Shown piece by piece: positions 29,701 through 36,802 of a DNA stretch of 39,937 nucleotides. The position numbers and the translations under genes were made by a program. The notes beneath the pieces are model-generated. The model searched no databases. It was not told where the DNA came from and worked only from the letters and a program-made list of their open reading frames with translations. Source of the stretch: Saprospiraceae bacterium (GTDB lineage Bacteria > Bacteroidota > Bacteroidia > Chitinophagales > Saprospiraceae). The DNA lies in NCBI GenBank assembly GCA_020436785.1, contig JAGQXC010000028.1:1-39937 (forward strand), in the 5' to 3' direction. Position 1 is the stretch's first letter; every line of letters begins with the position of its first letter.

Positions 29701-30138
29701 GATCCTGCTGTTTTAGATACGGCCCGTCACCTGGTCGCCTATGAACTTGCCAATTGTTATTTTGAACAGACAGGCCCGATGCAATTTGTTCTGCATGAAT
29801 TGCCCCTGGAGTGTCAGGTCTCTACGATTGAAAAGGGATTAACCCGCAACCTGGATCGTGATCCGGAACCGGAAGTTACGGTGGTTGGAAATTTTTACCC
29901 GGTCAATATCCAGATGGGCCGGTACGATGCTTCACCGGGATTTGTCCTGGATTTTCCCGGGGGTAAGCCAAAAGTCATCCCTCCAACACAATCCGGATTG
30001 GTCGCCAACGGACAATGTCAGAACATTGCACTGATCAACTCACCGCATTATGGACCGTTATTTGTTGTAGGTCGTAATAATGATGCGTTGTTGTGCTTTG
30101 GTATGTCACCGACGACCATACCTGACAGTGAGCAATAA
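26722..30138 (+). CDS. Second CRTAC1 family lipoprotein (FG-GAP/VCBS and ASPIC/UnbV)
   Basis: A 1138-residue paralogue of the preceding protein with the same layout. The signal peptide ends in a lipobox VGTGC with cysteine at residue 31. Seven FG-GAP blocks (DVDGDGLPDIYF to DLDNDGDLDLVIN) are followed by an ASPIC/UnbV region near residues 550-620 (TRGFQSSVDYRPSLGLG, VIWPD), five good blocks, a helical insertion (DELAKQLPSIRKK), and a degenerate last block in which RDPEPE replaces the DGDxD loop. The ATGA overlap with the upstream gene implies translational coupling and near-equal production, so the two may form a heteromeric surface complex. Sequence divergence shows the duplication is old. 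A role beside SusCD in surface binding is inferred; the enzyme or ligand is unknown. Confidence 0.88.
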   Translation: MKRYFSQKLFGCPNLTPVFYLVLMAVVGTGCAKDSNTRFKTIKSSTSGVHFRNDLTPTSEMNIFNYLYFYNGGGTAIGDVDGDGLPDIYFSANQLPNQLYLNQGGFKFKEVAKAAGVQGPDGWTTGVAMADVNGDGRLDIYVCQLGSHLTFQQRNQLYINQGNNEEGIPVFKDEAHAYGLDIASYSTQVAFFDYDLDGDLDMYLLNHSVHNNGTFGKRGSLLDEPHPTSGDRLFRNDGNHFVDVTQAAGIYSTVVGYGLGIITPDVNNDGWPDIYIANDFHENDYLYLNQKDGTFKEALYETMEHTSRFSMGCDWGDINNDGWNEIMTLDMLPEDPVILKSSAAEDAYDVYQYKLKYGYGHQFARNNLQFNWGLNPQNGEPLFAEIGMMSGIFATDWSWSTLFSDFDLDGYEDIFVSNGILRRSNDLDYINFITNDSIQARLTSPMVSPKDFDLFNQMPEIKLPNYMYHNNQDLTFTNVSSDWGLDKPSFSNGSAYADLDNDGDLDLVINNINDVAGIYENQTIQWGQDSLHFLTLILNGKSPNVLGIGTHIIAQMQGQTITRTASVTRGFQSSVDYRPSLGLGKHNKVDSLWVIWPDQTYQLLTDVVADQFLEVNQNQAEGLYHWHNAGTASPLAYRYKDLSATTHLDHVHKENNFIEFNREPLIPHMSSQEGPALATGDVNGDGLQDLFMGAARHDTALIYLQTGPGNFVPDLVNQDLWAHEAHYEDTEAAMADFDGDGDEDLIVASGGNEFSNTSPETYIRFYRNAGGVFTSDRFPAVGVSASALVVMDVDQDGDQDIIVGGKTIPRHYGLPASSYVFVNDGQGHFSDATQTVAPFFQDIGMVQDISTGDMNGDGETDLLIASEWSPVMIALHHGSTFELIKGPQLGLEHSEGWWNTFISGDFDGDGDLDFIGGNLGLNSKLKADKDHPLIMYLADFDHNGDQEQVLTYFNQGSYKSFATMDELAKQLPSIRKKYNTYHEFAKADIREVFDPAVLDTARHLVAYELANCYFEQTGPMQFVLHELPLECQVSTIEKGLTRNLDRDPEPEVTVVGNFYPVNIQMGRYDASPGFVLDFPGGKPKVIPPTQSGLVANGQCQNIALINSPHYGPLFVVGRNNDALLCFGMSPTTIPDSEQ

Positions 30139-30189
30139 TTCGCATCTCTGGTAAAAAATTTAACGTTTACTGTTTGCGAACACGGTGAT

Positions 30190-30218
30190 TTTGAGTCAAT
30201 TACACTTTTTTATTTTTG
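30190..30218 (+). promoter_or_regulatory. Promoter candidate for glmS
   Basis: TTTG (30190-30193), 17 bases, then TATTTTTG (30211-30218) matches the Bacteroidota TTTG/TAnnTTTG pattern. The predicted start near 30224 leaves a leader of about 65 bases before the glmS ATG. No glmS ribozyme was recognised in the leader. Confidence 0.5.
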
Positions 30219-30288
30219 TTATATTATTTTATATTTCGCGTCGTGCAATTGACCCGGTTCCTATTTCGCAATCAAAATCATCAGGGTT

Positions 30289-32127
30289 ATGTGTGGTATA
30301 GTAGGTTATATTGGTGATCAGGCGGCCGTAAATATTCTCATCAAGGGCTTGCAACGGCTGGAATACCGTGGCTATGACAGTGCAGGAATCGCGGTCATGG
30401 AAAACGAAAAACTGGCGGTATTTAAAAAGGAAGGCAAAGTGGCTAATCTGGCCTCCCAATTGAATGGCAATCATTTGGATGCCACCATTGGCATCGGTCA
30501 CACCCGCTGGGCAACTCACGGTGCTCCCAGTGATAAAAATGCCCATCCGCACATATCCGAAGATGGAAAAATCGCGCTGATCCATAACGGCATCATTGAA
30601 AATTACCTGACGCTAAAATCAGAATTAACCGCTAAAGGATATCATTTTAGAAGTGAAACCGATACGGAAGTATTGGTTCAATTCATCGCCGACGTCCACA
30701 AAAATTCGTCGACCTCTTTTGCTAAAAGTGTTCAATTGGCATTGCAACGAGTCGTCGGGGCATATGGATTGGTGATTCTAAATGTGGATGAGCCCGATCA
30801 GCTTATCGCCGTACGTAAAGGTTCACCGTTGGTGATCGGGCGGGGATCTTCGGCCAATTACATTGGTTCCGATGCCAGCCCATTTCTGGAATACACCAAT
30901 GAGGTAACGTACCTTAATGACGATGAAATAGCCGTGGTCAAGCGGGATACGATCACGCTGACCAACGGTAAAAGAGGAACATTGACACCTTACTTCGAAC
31001 ACCTGGATCTCGAACTGGATGCCATCGAAAAAGGTGCTTTTGACCATTTTATGCTCAAGGAAATCTTTGAGCAACCCGACCGCCTCCTGGATTGCATGCG
31101 CGGTCGGATATTGGCTCAATCCGGCAACATTAAGCTGGGAGGAATAAGTGCTTACGCAGACAAAGTGTATAATGCCAAGCGGTTGATCATCACCGCATGC
31201 GGCACTTCTTATTATGCCGGCCTGACCGCTGAATACCTCTTTGAAGACCTGTGCCGGATACCGGTCGAAGTCGAATATGCATCGGAATTCAGGTACCGGA
31301 ATCCGGTCCTGTATCCGGATGACGTCCTTTTGGCGATATCCCAATCCGGGGAGACCGCCGATACCCTGGTAGCGGTCGATCAGGCTAAAGCCTCCGGGTC
31401 AACCGTCATCGGAATCTGCAATGTCGTTGGTTCATCAATTGCCCGAGCCACCCATGAAGGCATTTACACCCATGCGGGCCCGGAGATTGGCGTGGCAAGC
31501 ACCAAAGCATTTACCGCTCAGTTGATCGTATTGTCCATGCTGGCGATAAAAATGGCTTCGGAGCGACATACCATTCAGGAATCCTTCAGGCATCAGCTGA
31601 TTCTTGAATTACAACGGGTGCCTGCCCTGGTAGAAGAAGTCCTGGCCCATGCCGACCACATTCGCTCCATCGCCCAAAAATATTGGCTGGCATCCAATTT
31701 TCTTTATCTGGGAAGGGGATTCCAGTACCCGATCGCTATGGAAGGCGCGCTTAAACTCAAGGAAATCTCGTACATCCATGCGGAGGGCTACCCGGCTGCG
31801 GAAATGAAACATGGACCAATAGCCCTCATCGATGCGGAAATGCCGATCGTTGTGCTTGCGCTCAAGGACAAAGCTTATGACAAAGTCATTTCGAATATTG
31901 AAGAGATCAAATCGCGTCACGGCAAAGTAATCGCCATCATTTCTGAAGGCGATGACGCAATGAAAAGACAGGTAGACGATTACATCGAAATACCGGCCGT
32001 CATGGAATATTTTGCGCCATTGGTATCGGTTGTCCCTTTGCAACTACTGGCTTATTACATTGGTGTCATTAAAGGTTGCAACGTCGATCAGCCGCGAAAT
32101 CTGGCAAAATCGGTAACGGTGGAATAA
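30289..32127 (+). CDS. glmS: Glutamine--fructose-6-phosphate aminotransferase (isomerizing)
   Basis: A 612-residue cytoplasmic enzyme that makes glucosamine-6-phosphate from fructose-6-phosphate and glutamine, the entry step to UDP-GlcNAc, peptidoglycan and lipopolysaccharide. It starts MCGIVGYIG, giving the N-terminal nucleophile cysteine (residue 2), with GHTRWATHG and HNGIIENY in the glutaminase domain. Two SIS domains follow (about 290-425 and 460-600) with ITACGTSYYAG, AISQSGETADT, ASTKAFTAQ and EGYPAAEMKHGPIALI. It ends DQPRNLAKSVTVE, the canonical GlmS tail. Length is standard. The stop codon overlaps the start of the downstream DUF4954 gene by one base, so the two are coupled. It has its own promoter candidate and is separate in function from the surrounding surface genes. 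Confidence 0.97.
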   Translation: MCGIVGYIGDQAAVNILIKGLQRLEYRGYDSAGIAVMENEKLAVFKKEGKVANLASQLNGNHLDATIGIGHTRWATHGAPSDKNAHPHISEDGKIALIHNGIIENYLTLKSELTAKGYHFRSETDTEVLVQFIADVHKNSSTSFAKSVQLALQRVVGAYGLVILNVDEPDQLIAVRKGSPLVIGRGSSANYIGSDASPFLEYTNEVTYLNDDEIAVVKRDTITLTNGKRGTLTPYFEHLDLELDAIEKGAFDHFMLKEIFEQPDRLLDCMRGRILAQSGNIKLGGISAYADKVYNAKRLIITACGTSYYAGLTAEYLFEDLCRIPVEVEYASEFRYRNPVLYPDDVLLAISQSGETADTLVAVDQAKASGSTVIGICNVVGSSIARATHEGIYTHAGPEIGVASTKAFTAQLIVLSMLAIKMASERHTIQESFRHQLILELQRVPALVEEVLAHADHIRSIAQKYWLASNFLYLGRGFQYPIAMEGALKLKEISYIHAEGYPAAEMKHGPIALIDAEMPIVVLALKDKAYDKVISNIEEIKSRHGKVIAIISEGDDAMKRQVDDYIEIPAVMEYFAPLVSVVPLQLLAYYIGVIKGCNVDQPRNLAKSVTVE

Positions 32128-34205
32128 TGAATGACATACAGAAGAAACCGATCGAGCACATTGGTTATGATTTCGTTGCCGACGGATCGCAACGTGAAGT
32201 AGATATTGATGCCGGTAAACGCGACCTCCAAAAACAATGGCCCTATACTTTCCGGCCTTTGGAACCTGTGGAAATTGAAATTCTGGTCCAGCAGAAAAAC
32301 ACCGCAAGCGATTGGGGTCACATCTGGGTAGCCGAAGGATTTGACCCGCGATTGGTGCGCAATAACCGCTTTTTCGGATTAGTCCGGATTGGTCCTTTGC
32401 ATCCGGTATACCTGGAATTTCACGACTTGAATTTGCCGGTGGGAATTTACAACAGCACGCTGATCTCTTGCGACCTGGGTGAGGATGTGGCCATTATGAA
32501 TGTCAGTTATCTGGCACATTACCTGATCGAACCTTCAGTGATCTTGTTGAACATAGATGAAATGCATGTCACGGATCACGCAAAATTTGGCGAAGGGGTC
32601 CTGAAAGATGGTGAGACCGAGGCGGTGCGGGTTTGGATGGAAGTGATGAATGAAAATGGACGCCGCAGCGTTCTTCCTTTTGTGGGAATGACGCCTTTCG
32701 ACGCCTGGTTATGGGCCAGGTACCGGGGAGATGCATCAATGTTAGACAAGCTTAAGTGCTGGACCCAACAGCAAGTCGGTTCGGATAGAGGCGCTTATGG
32801 AGTAGTAGGGACGCAAACCGTCATCAAGAGCTGCCGGATCATCAAAGATGTCCGGATAGGATCCCATGCTTACATCAAGGGAGCCAACAAACTAAAAAAT
32901 CTCACCATCTCCAGTGAAGCTCACCGGCCTTCCCAGATAGGGGAGGGGGTCGAAATGGTGAACGGCATCATGGGTTTTGGGTGCCGCGCTTTCTACGGAG
33001 TCAAGGCCATCCGTTTTATAATGGATGATCACACCACGTTAAAGTATGGGGCGAGGTTAATCAACAGTTACCTTGGAGCGAATTCTACCATCTCTTGTTG
33101 TGAGGTACTCAATAGTCTGATCTTTCCATTCCACGAACAGCATCATAATAATTCATTCCTGATTGCCGGTTTAATCGAAGGACAGAGTAACATTGCGTCC
33201 GGAGCAACCCTAGGGTCCAATCACAACACGCGCCAAGCGGATGGAGAGTTCATTGCCAAACGGGGATTCTGGCCGGGCTTGTGTGTCAGCATAAAGCACA
33301 ACAGTCTCTTCGCAAGTTATACCTTATTGGTTAAAGGAGATTATCCGTTTGAAATCAACAACCCTTTTCCGTTCGCCTTGGTGGCAAATGATGTCTCCAG
33401 GGATGAATTGAGCATCATGCCAGCTTACTGGTGGATGTATAATACCTACGCCCTGTTTCGCAACGAACACAAATACCAATCCAGGGAACGCCGGCAGAAC
33501 CTGCCCGGACAGACGGACACTTCCTTCCTGGCGCCAGATACCGTCCAGGAGATCCGAAAGGCTTTGAAATTGTTAACCGAGCTTCCCCTTGAAGGAGACG
33601 GATCATCCCGGATACCGGCAGGTCAGGTGGAAAACAGTAAACGGACCGTACGAATTCTCAAAGTCACGAATGCGATTCGAGCCTACCGGGAAATGCTTCT
33701 CTATTTTGCGGCGAAGAGCCTTCTGGAGGGAGAAAAGGATGGATTGTTTGCGGTTGAGGATTACGGCCATGGCCAGGAAGTGACCTGGATTAACGGAGGC
33801 GGTATGCTCCTTACGGATCATCAGATAACCTCATTGATCCGCCGGATCGGCCAAAATGAGATTGCATCATGGTCCGACTTGCATGAAACGATTGACGGGT
33901 TTGGGCAGGATTATCCTTTCATGAAGATCCGGCTTGCCAGGGAGATTCTGGATGAGTTGGAGTTCAGATCCACCGATCAGTTAGCCGGCGAGTACCTCAA
34001 TTTGTTGGATGAGCTCAAATCAAAAATCCAGGACAGTAGACGGAAAGACTTTGAAAATCCCTTCCGGAAGGCAACTTCAATGAGCGAGGAAGAGTGGAAT
34101 GCGGTTTACGGATCGGTCACCGATGAAGATCTATTGATTGAAATACTTCATAAATTTGATGCGGCGATATCACAGGTGAATCATCCAGCTAAAGCAACCC
34201 ACTGA
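32127..34205 (+). CDS. DUF4954 family left-handed beta-helix protein
   Basis: A 692-residue cytoplasmic protein; no signal peptide or membrane segment. The ATG at 32127 shares its A with the glmS TAA stop and is preferred to an in-frame start within glmS. The N-terminal part has WGHIWVAEGFDPRLVRNNRF and RIGPLHPVYLEF, matching my memory of DUF4954. Residues about 220-370 show hexapeptide-like turns (VVGTQTVIKSCRIIKDVRIG, YIKGANKLKN, AYLGANSTI-like LGANSTIS) and end in LIEGQSNIASGATLGSNHNTR, with NHNTR at 365-369. The C-terminal 250 residues are mostly helical. Left-handed beta-helix proteins are typically acyl- or nucleotidyl-sugar transferases. Coupling to glmS suggests a role in amino-sugar metabolism, but no reaction is established for the family. 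Confidence 0.82.
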   Translation: MNDIQKKPIEHIGYDFVADGSQREVDIDAGKRDLQKQWPYTFRPLEPVEIEILVQQKNTASDWGHIWVAEGFDPRLVRNNRFFGLVRIGPLHPVYLEFHDLNLPVGIYNSTLISCDLGEDVAIMNVSYLAHYLIEPSVILLNIDEMHVTDHAKFGEGVLKDGETEAVRVWMEVMNENGRRSVLPFVGMTPFDAWLWARYRGDASMLDKLKCWTQQQVGSDRGAYGVVGTQTVIKSCRIIKDVRIGSHAYIKGANKLKNLTISSEAHRPSQIGEGVEMVNGIMGFGCRAFYGVKAIRFIMDDHTTLKYGARLINSYLGANSTISCCEVLNSLIFPFHEQHHNNSFLIAGLIEGQSNIASGATLGSNHNTRQADGEFIAKRGFWPGLCVSIKHNSLFASYTLLVKGDYPFEINNPFPFALVANDVSRDELSIMPAYWWMYNTYALFRNEHKYQSRERRQNLPGQTDTSFLAPDTVQEIRKALKLLTELPLEGDGSSRIPAGQVENSKRTVRILKVTNAIRAYREMLLYFAAKSLLEGEKDGLFAVEDYGHGQEVTWINGGGMLLTDHQITSLIRRIGQNEIASWSDLHETIDGFGQDYPFMKIRLAREILDELEFRSTDQLAGEYLNLLDELKSKIQDSRRKDFENPFRKATSMSEEEWNAVYGSVTDEDLLIEILHKFDAAISQVNHPAKATH

Positions 34206-34478
34206 TCATTTTAATACCTTTAGGGAAAAGAACCTTCCGAGAGGAGGTGCGATCAAAAACCAATTTTCTATGTGGTCATCCCACTTAGGGAATGGATACG
34301 GCGTTTTATGTGTTGATCAAGATCACAGGCCATGTTTCAACCAAGGGCATTATATTTACGGCGCGAAAAGGAACGCAACACGCCGGTCTACACGTTGTTA
34401 TGGCTTTAAATAACCAAATACCGGCACGGCAAACACTTCAATTTTGTGAACTCCATTGTGACAACCAAATCTTCATTC
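34206..34478. other. Intergenic region before the haloperoxidase-like gene
   Basis: This 273-base region has no convincing terminator or promoter. TATATTTA at 34351-34358 is a one-mismatch -7 box without a spaced TTG. A short frame starting at 34292 runs into the next gene in another phase and lacks coding features, so I do not call it. Confidence 0.35.
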
Positions 34479-35804
34479 ATGAAAAAAATTGGATTATTAG
34501 GGATACTGGCCACGATATTGTGGTGGGGGTGCCAGGAGAATGATGCTTACAAGACGGTACTGAAAGACCCTGACAATATTCATCATTCGATGAAGCAATT
34601 GTCGGATGTAATCGTACACGACATATTTTCTCCACCGGTGGCATCACGTATCTATACCTACCCAAGCATTGCCGCTTATGAAGCCATGCTGCCGGCCTAT
34701 CCAAATTACCGTTCCCTTGCCGGCCAATTAAACGGTCTGACACCTACACCGAAGCCGGACAGCAGCAAAACCATCTGTTTTGAAATGGCATCCATTGAAG
34801 CATTTTTGAAAATAGGTACCATGCTCATTTTCTCAGAAGATAAGATGCATGCATTTCAGGATGACCTGTATGCAAAGCTTAAACCCACCATGCCATCTGA
34901 AGTATGGACCAATTCCATTGCTTACGGGGATGAAGTCGCAGCCCATATCAAGACCTGGATGGATAAGGACAATTACAAAGAAACCCGCACCTTTCCCAAA
35001 TTCAGCATCAACGATGAACCGAGCAGGTGGAAGCCTACACCACCCGCCTATATGGACGGCATTGAACCAGCCTGGGCGAAAATCCGGACCATGGTCATTG
35101 ACTCGGCAGGGATGTTCAAACCCGCACCACCGCCTCCATTTGACATGAAGGAAGGAAGTCCTTTCCGTAAATATGTGGATGAAGTTTACCAGGTTGTGAA
35201 AGAAGCAACCCCGGAGACCAGAGCAATCGCCAGTTTTTGGGATTGTAATCCATACGTGTCCCACCAGACGGGCCACGTGATGTTTGCAACAAAAAAAATA
35301 ACTCCGGGAGGACACTGGATCGGCATTACCAACATTGCGTGCCACGTAGCCAAAGCGGATTTTCCCAAAACCGTTGAGGCCTACGCGATGACTTCCATCT
35401 GCCTGTTTGACGGTTTCATCAGTTGCTGGGATGAGAAATACCGGAGTAATCTGATCCGGCCCGAGACGGTCATCAATCAATACATGGATGAAAACTGGGT
35501 TCCGGTGTTGCAGACTCCGCCATTTCCGGAACATACCAGTGGCCATTCAGTCATTTCTACCGCCGCAGCGACAGGATTAACCTCCATCTTTGGTACCCCA
35601 TTCAGCTATACCGACAGTGTGGAAGTGGAATATGGCCTTGAACCCCGGCATTTTAATGCCTTCTTGGATGCCTCAAGTGAAGCAGCCATATCCAGATTGT
35701 ATGGGGGCATTCATTACATGCCGGCTATTGAATTTGGGGTTGATCAGGGCAAAGAAGTAGGTAATCTTATTGTAAGTCGTCTGGAAATGGAACGAAAAGG
35801 TTGA
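34479..35804 (+). CDS. Vanadium-haloperoxidase-like/PAP2 superfamily lipoprotein
   Basis: A 441-residue lipoprotein from the ATG at 34479; the lipobox WWGC gives cysteine 18, so an upstream in-frame GTG at 34446 is unlikely. The vanadate/phosphate site of the PAP2-haloperoxidase superfamily is complete: K320 and R327 in KYRSNLIRP, S354-G355-H356 in PEHTSGHS, and R406 and H412 in SRLYGGIH. This combination and the helical N-terminal extension match bacterial vanadium-dependent haloperoxidases, which oxidise halides with peroxide, but related proteins are phosphatases, and I cannot decide between them. The enzyme would be anchored on the periplasmic or outer face. It is followed after 45 bases by another lipoprotein gene. 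Similar enzymes occur near CRTAC1 and SusCD genes in Bacteroidota, so it may belong to the same surface programme despite the intervening glmS unit. Confidence 0.88.
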   Translation: MKKIGLLGILATILWWGCQENDAYKTVLKDPDNIHHSMKQLSDVIVHDIFSPPVASRIYTYPSIAAYEAMLPAYPNYRSLAGQLNGLTPTPKPDSSKTICFEMASIEAFLKIGTMLIFSEDKMHAFQDDLYAKLKPTMPSEVWTNSIAYGDEVAAHIKTWMDKDNYKETRTFPKFSINDEPSRWKPTPPAYMDGIEPAWAKIRTMVIDSAGMFKPAPPPPFDMKEGSPFRKYVDEVYQVVKEATPETRAIASFWDCNPYVSHQTGHVMFATKKITPGGHWIGITNIACHVAKADFPKTVEAYAMTSICLFDGFISCWDEKYRSNLIRPETVINQYMDENWVPVLQTPPFPEHTSGHSVISTAAATGLTSIFGTPFSYTDSVEVEYGLEPRHFNAFLDASSEAAISRLYGGIHYMPAIEFGVDQGKEVGNLIVSRLEMERKG

Positions 35805-35820
35805 ACCGAAAGGGGCAGTT

Positions 35821-35855
35821 TGTCATTTTACATGCATAATCCGGTGTAAATGACA
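35821..35855 (+). promoter_or_regulatory. Inverted repeat over a start codon
   Basis: TGTCATTTTACA (35821-35832) and TGTAAATGACA (35845-35855) are complementary apart from one extra T in the left arm, with a 12-base spacer. The ATG at 35850-35852 sits in the right arm. It could be an mRNA hairpin hiding the start codon or a protein operator between the two genes. There is no following T-run, so it is not a standard terminator. Confidence 0.6.
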
Positions 35856-36761
35856 ACTCGCCTAATTCTTTCTTCATTGTGTTTCCTGCTCACGGGATGT
35901 CCGATGCATTCGCAGTCATCGCCCGGTAAAGCTTTTAAGTCCTATTGGTACAATGGCGAAGCAGAGATCACCTCTTTTGATCTGCAGCAGGCAAGATACG
36001 GCCATACCTATCCGGGCCAGGCGGTCATGATATTCGTAACAGAGGATTTCTCAAAGGCAAAACAGGTAAAGCTTGATCACCCGGACGAGGCCGGAAATGA
36101 CCGGATAAATGTATTGAAATTGAACCTGACCAAGAAATTCAACACCGGCATTTACCCTTATTCAATGATGCTGTCCAGTTATCTGCCGGTCGAGAAATCC
36201 GGGAATCCTCATGCATTGAAAGTTACCGGTACCACTCAGGAGTGGTGCGGACAGACCTTCACGCAATTGAATCGTAAGGAAGACGGGTACCGGATGCAAT
36301 CCAATTCCTATTTCGAAACGGAAGGCGATCAGCAAACAACCATTCCGGGTAATTACTGGCTGGAAGATGAATTGTGGCAACAAATCCGCATAGATCCTGA
36401 CGAGTTGCCGGTAGGTACTGTTGATATGGTACCTGGAATTTTATTTGCGAGGTTGCGGCATGAACGAGTGGAGCCTCACCGGGCCGAGGCACGATTCGTC
36501 CAGGAAGAGGCTACCAATGTGAAGGTCTATCATCTGCGATATGTGGACATAACCCGGGAATTGGTCATCTATTTTAAGGCGGATTTTCCTTACCGGATTC
36601 TACGATGGAAAGAGATAACGGAAAATGGGTTTGGTAAAGACAAGTCGGTGTCAACGACCGAAGCCATTCGCAAAGAAACCATACGACTGGATTATTGGGA
36701 TCACCATTTTCCTGAGGACAGCATTTATCGTCAGCGACTGAAATTAAGCTCCGGGAATTGA
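35850..36761 (+). CDS. Lipoprotein of the family often mislabelled Maf septum inhibitor
   Basis: A 303-residue protein whose N-terminus (MTTRLILSSLCFLLTGC) is a lipoprotein signal with cysteine 17. Conserved-looking blocks are SYWYNGEAEITSFDLQQARY, VMIFVTEDFS, LKLNLTKKFNTGIYPYSMML, TTQEWCGQTFTQLN and ELWQQIRIDPDELPVG. From memory these match a Bacteroidota family frequently annotated as septum formation inhibitor Maf; the protein has no Maf nucleotide-pyrophosphatase motif and carries a secretion signal, so that name is almost certainly wrong. The fold looks beta-rich. It follows the haloperoxidase-like gene by 45 bases and may be in its operon. The start codon lies in an inverted repeat. Function unknown. 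Confidence 0.75.
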   Translation: MTTRLILSSLCFLLTGCPMHSQSSPGKAFKSYWYNGEAEITSFDLQQARYGHTYPGQAVMIFVTEDFSKAKQVKLDHPDEAGNDRINVLKLNLTKKFNTGIYPYSMMLSSYLPVEKSGNPHALKVTGTTQEWCGQTFTQLNRKEDGYRMQSNSYFETEGDQQTTIPGNYWLEDELWQQIRIDPDELPVGTVDMVPGILFARLRHERVEPHRAEARFVQEEATNVKVYHLRYVDITRELVIYFKADFPYRILRWKEITENGFGKDKSVSTTEAIRKETIRLDYWDHHFPEDSIYRQRLKLSSGN

Positions 36762-36802
36762 TCACCTCAGCCTTTGTAGAAAATGCGTAGTTTAGATCTC
36801 TA

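Noticed and set aside
30139-30180. TTCGCA/TGCGAA inverted repeat after the second CRTAC1 gene as terminator
   Set aside because: Arms are only six bases, the loop is long and there is no T-run.
30224-30288. glmS ribozyme in the glmS leader
   Set aside because: The leader is only about 65 bases and no ribozyme core was recognised; the element is typical of Firmicutes.
34292-34543. Short plus-strand frame before the haloperoxidase-like gene
   Set aside because: It runs out of phase into a well-supported lipoprotein gene and shows no recognisable protein features.
35850-36761. Maf nucleotide pyrophosphatase annotation
   Set aside because: No Maf motifs are present and the protein starts with a lipoprotein signal.
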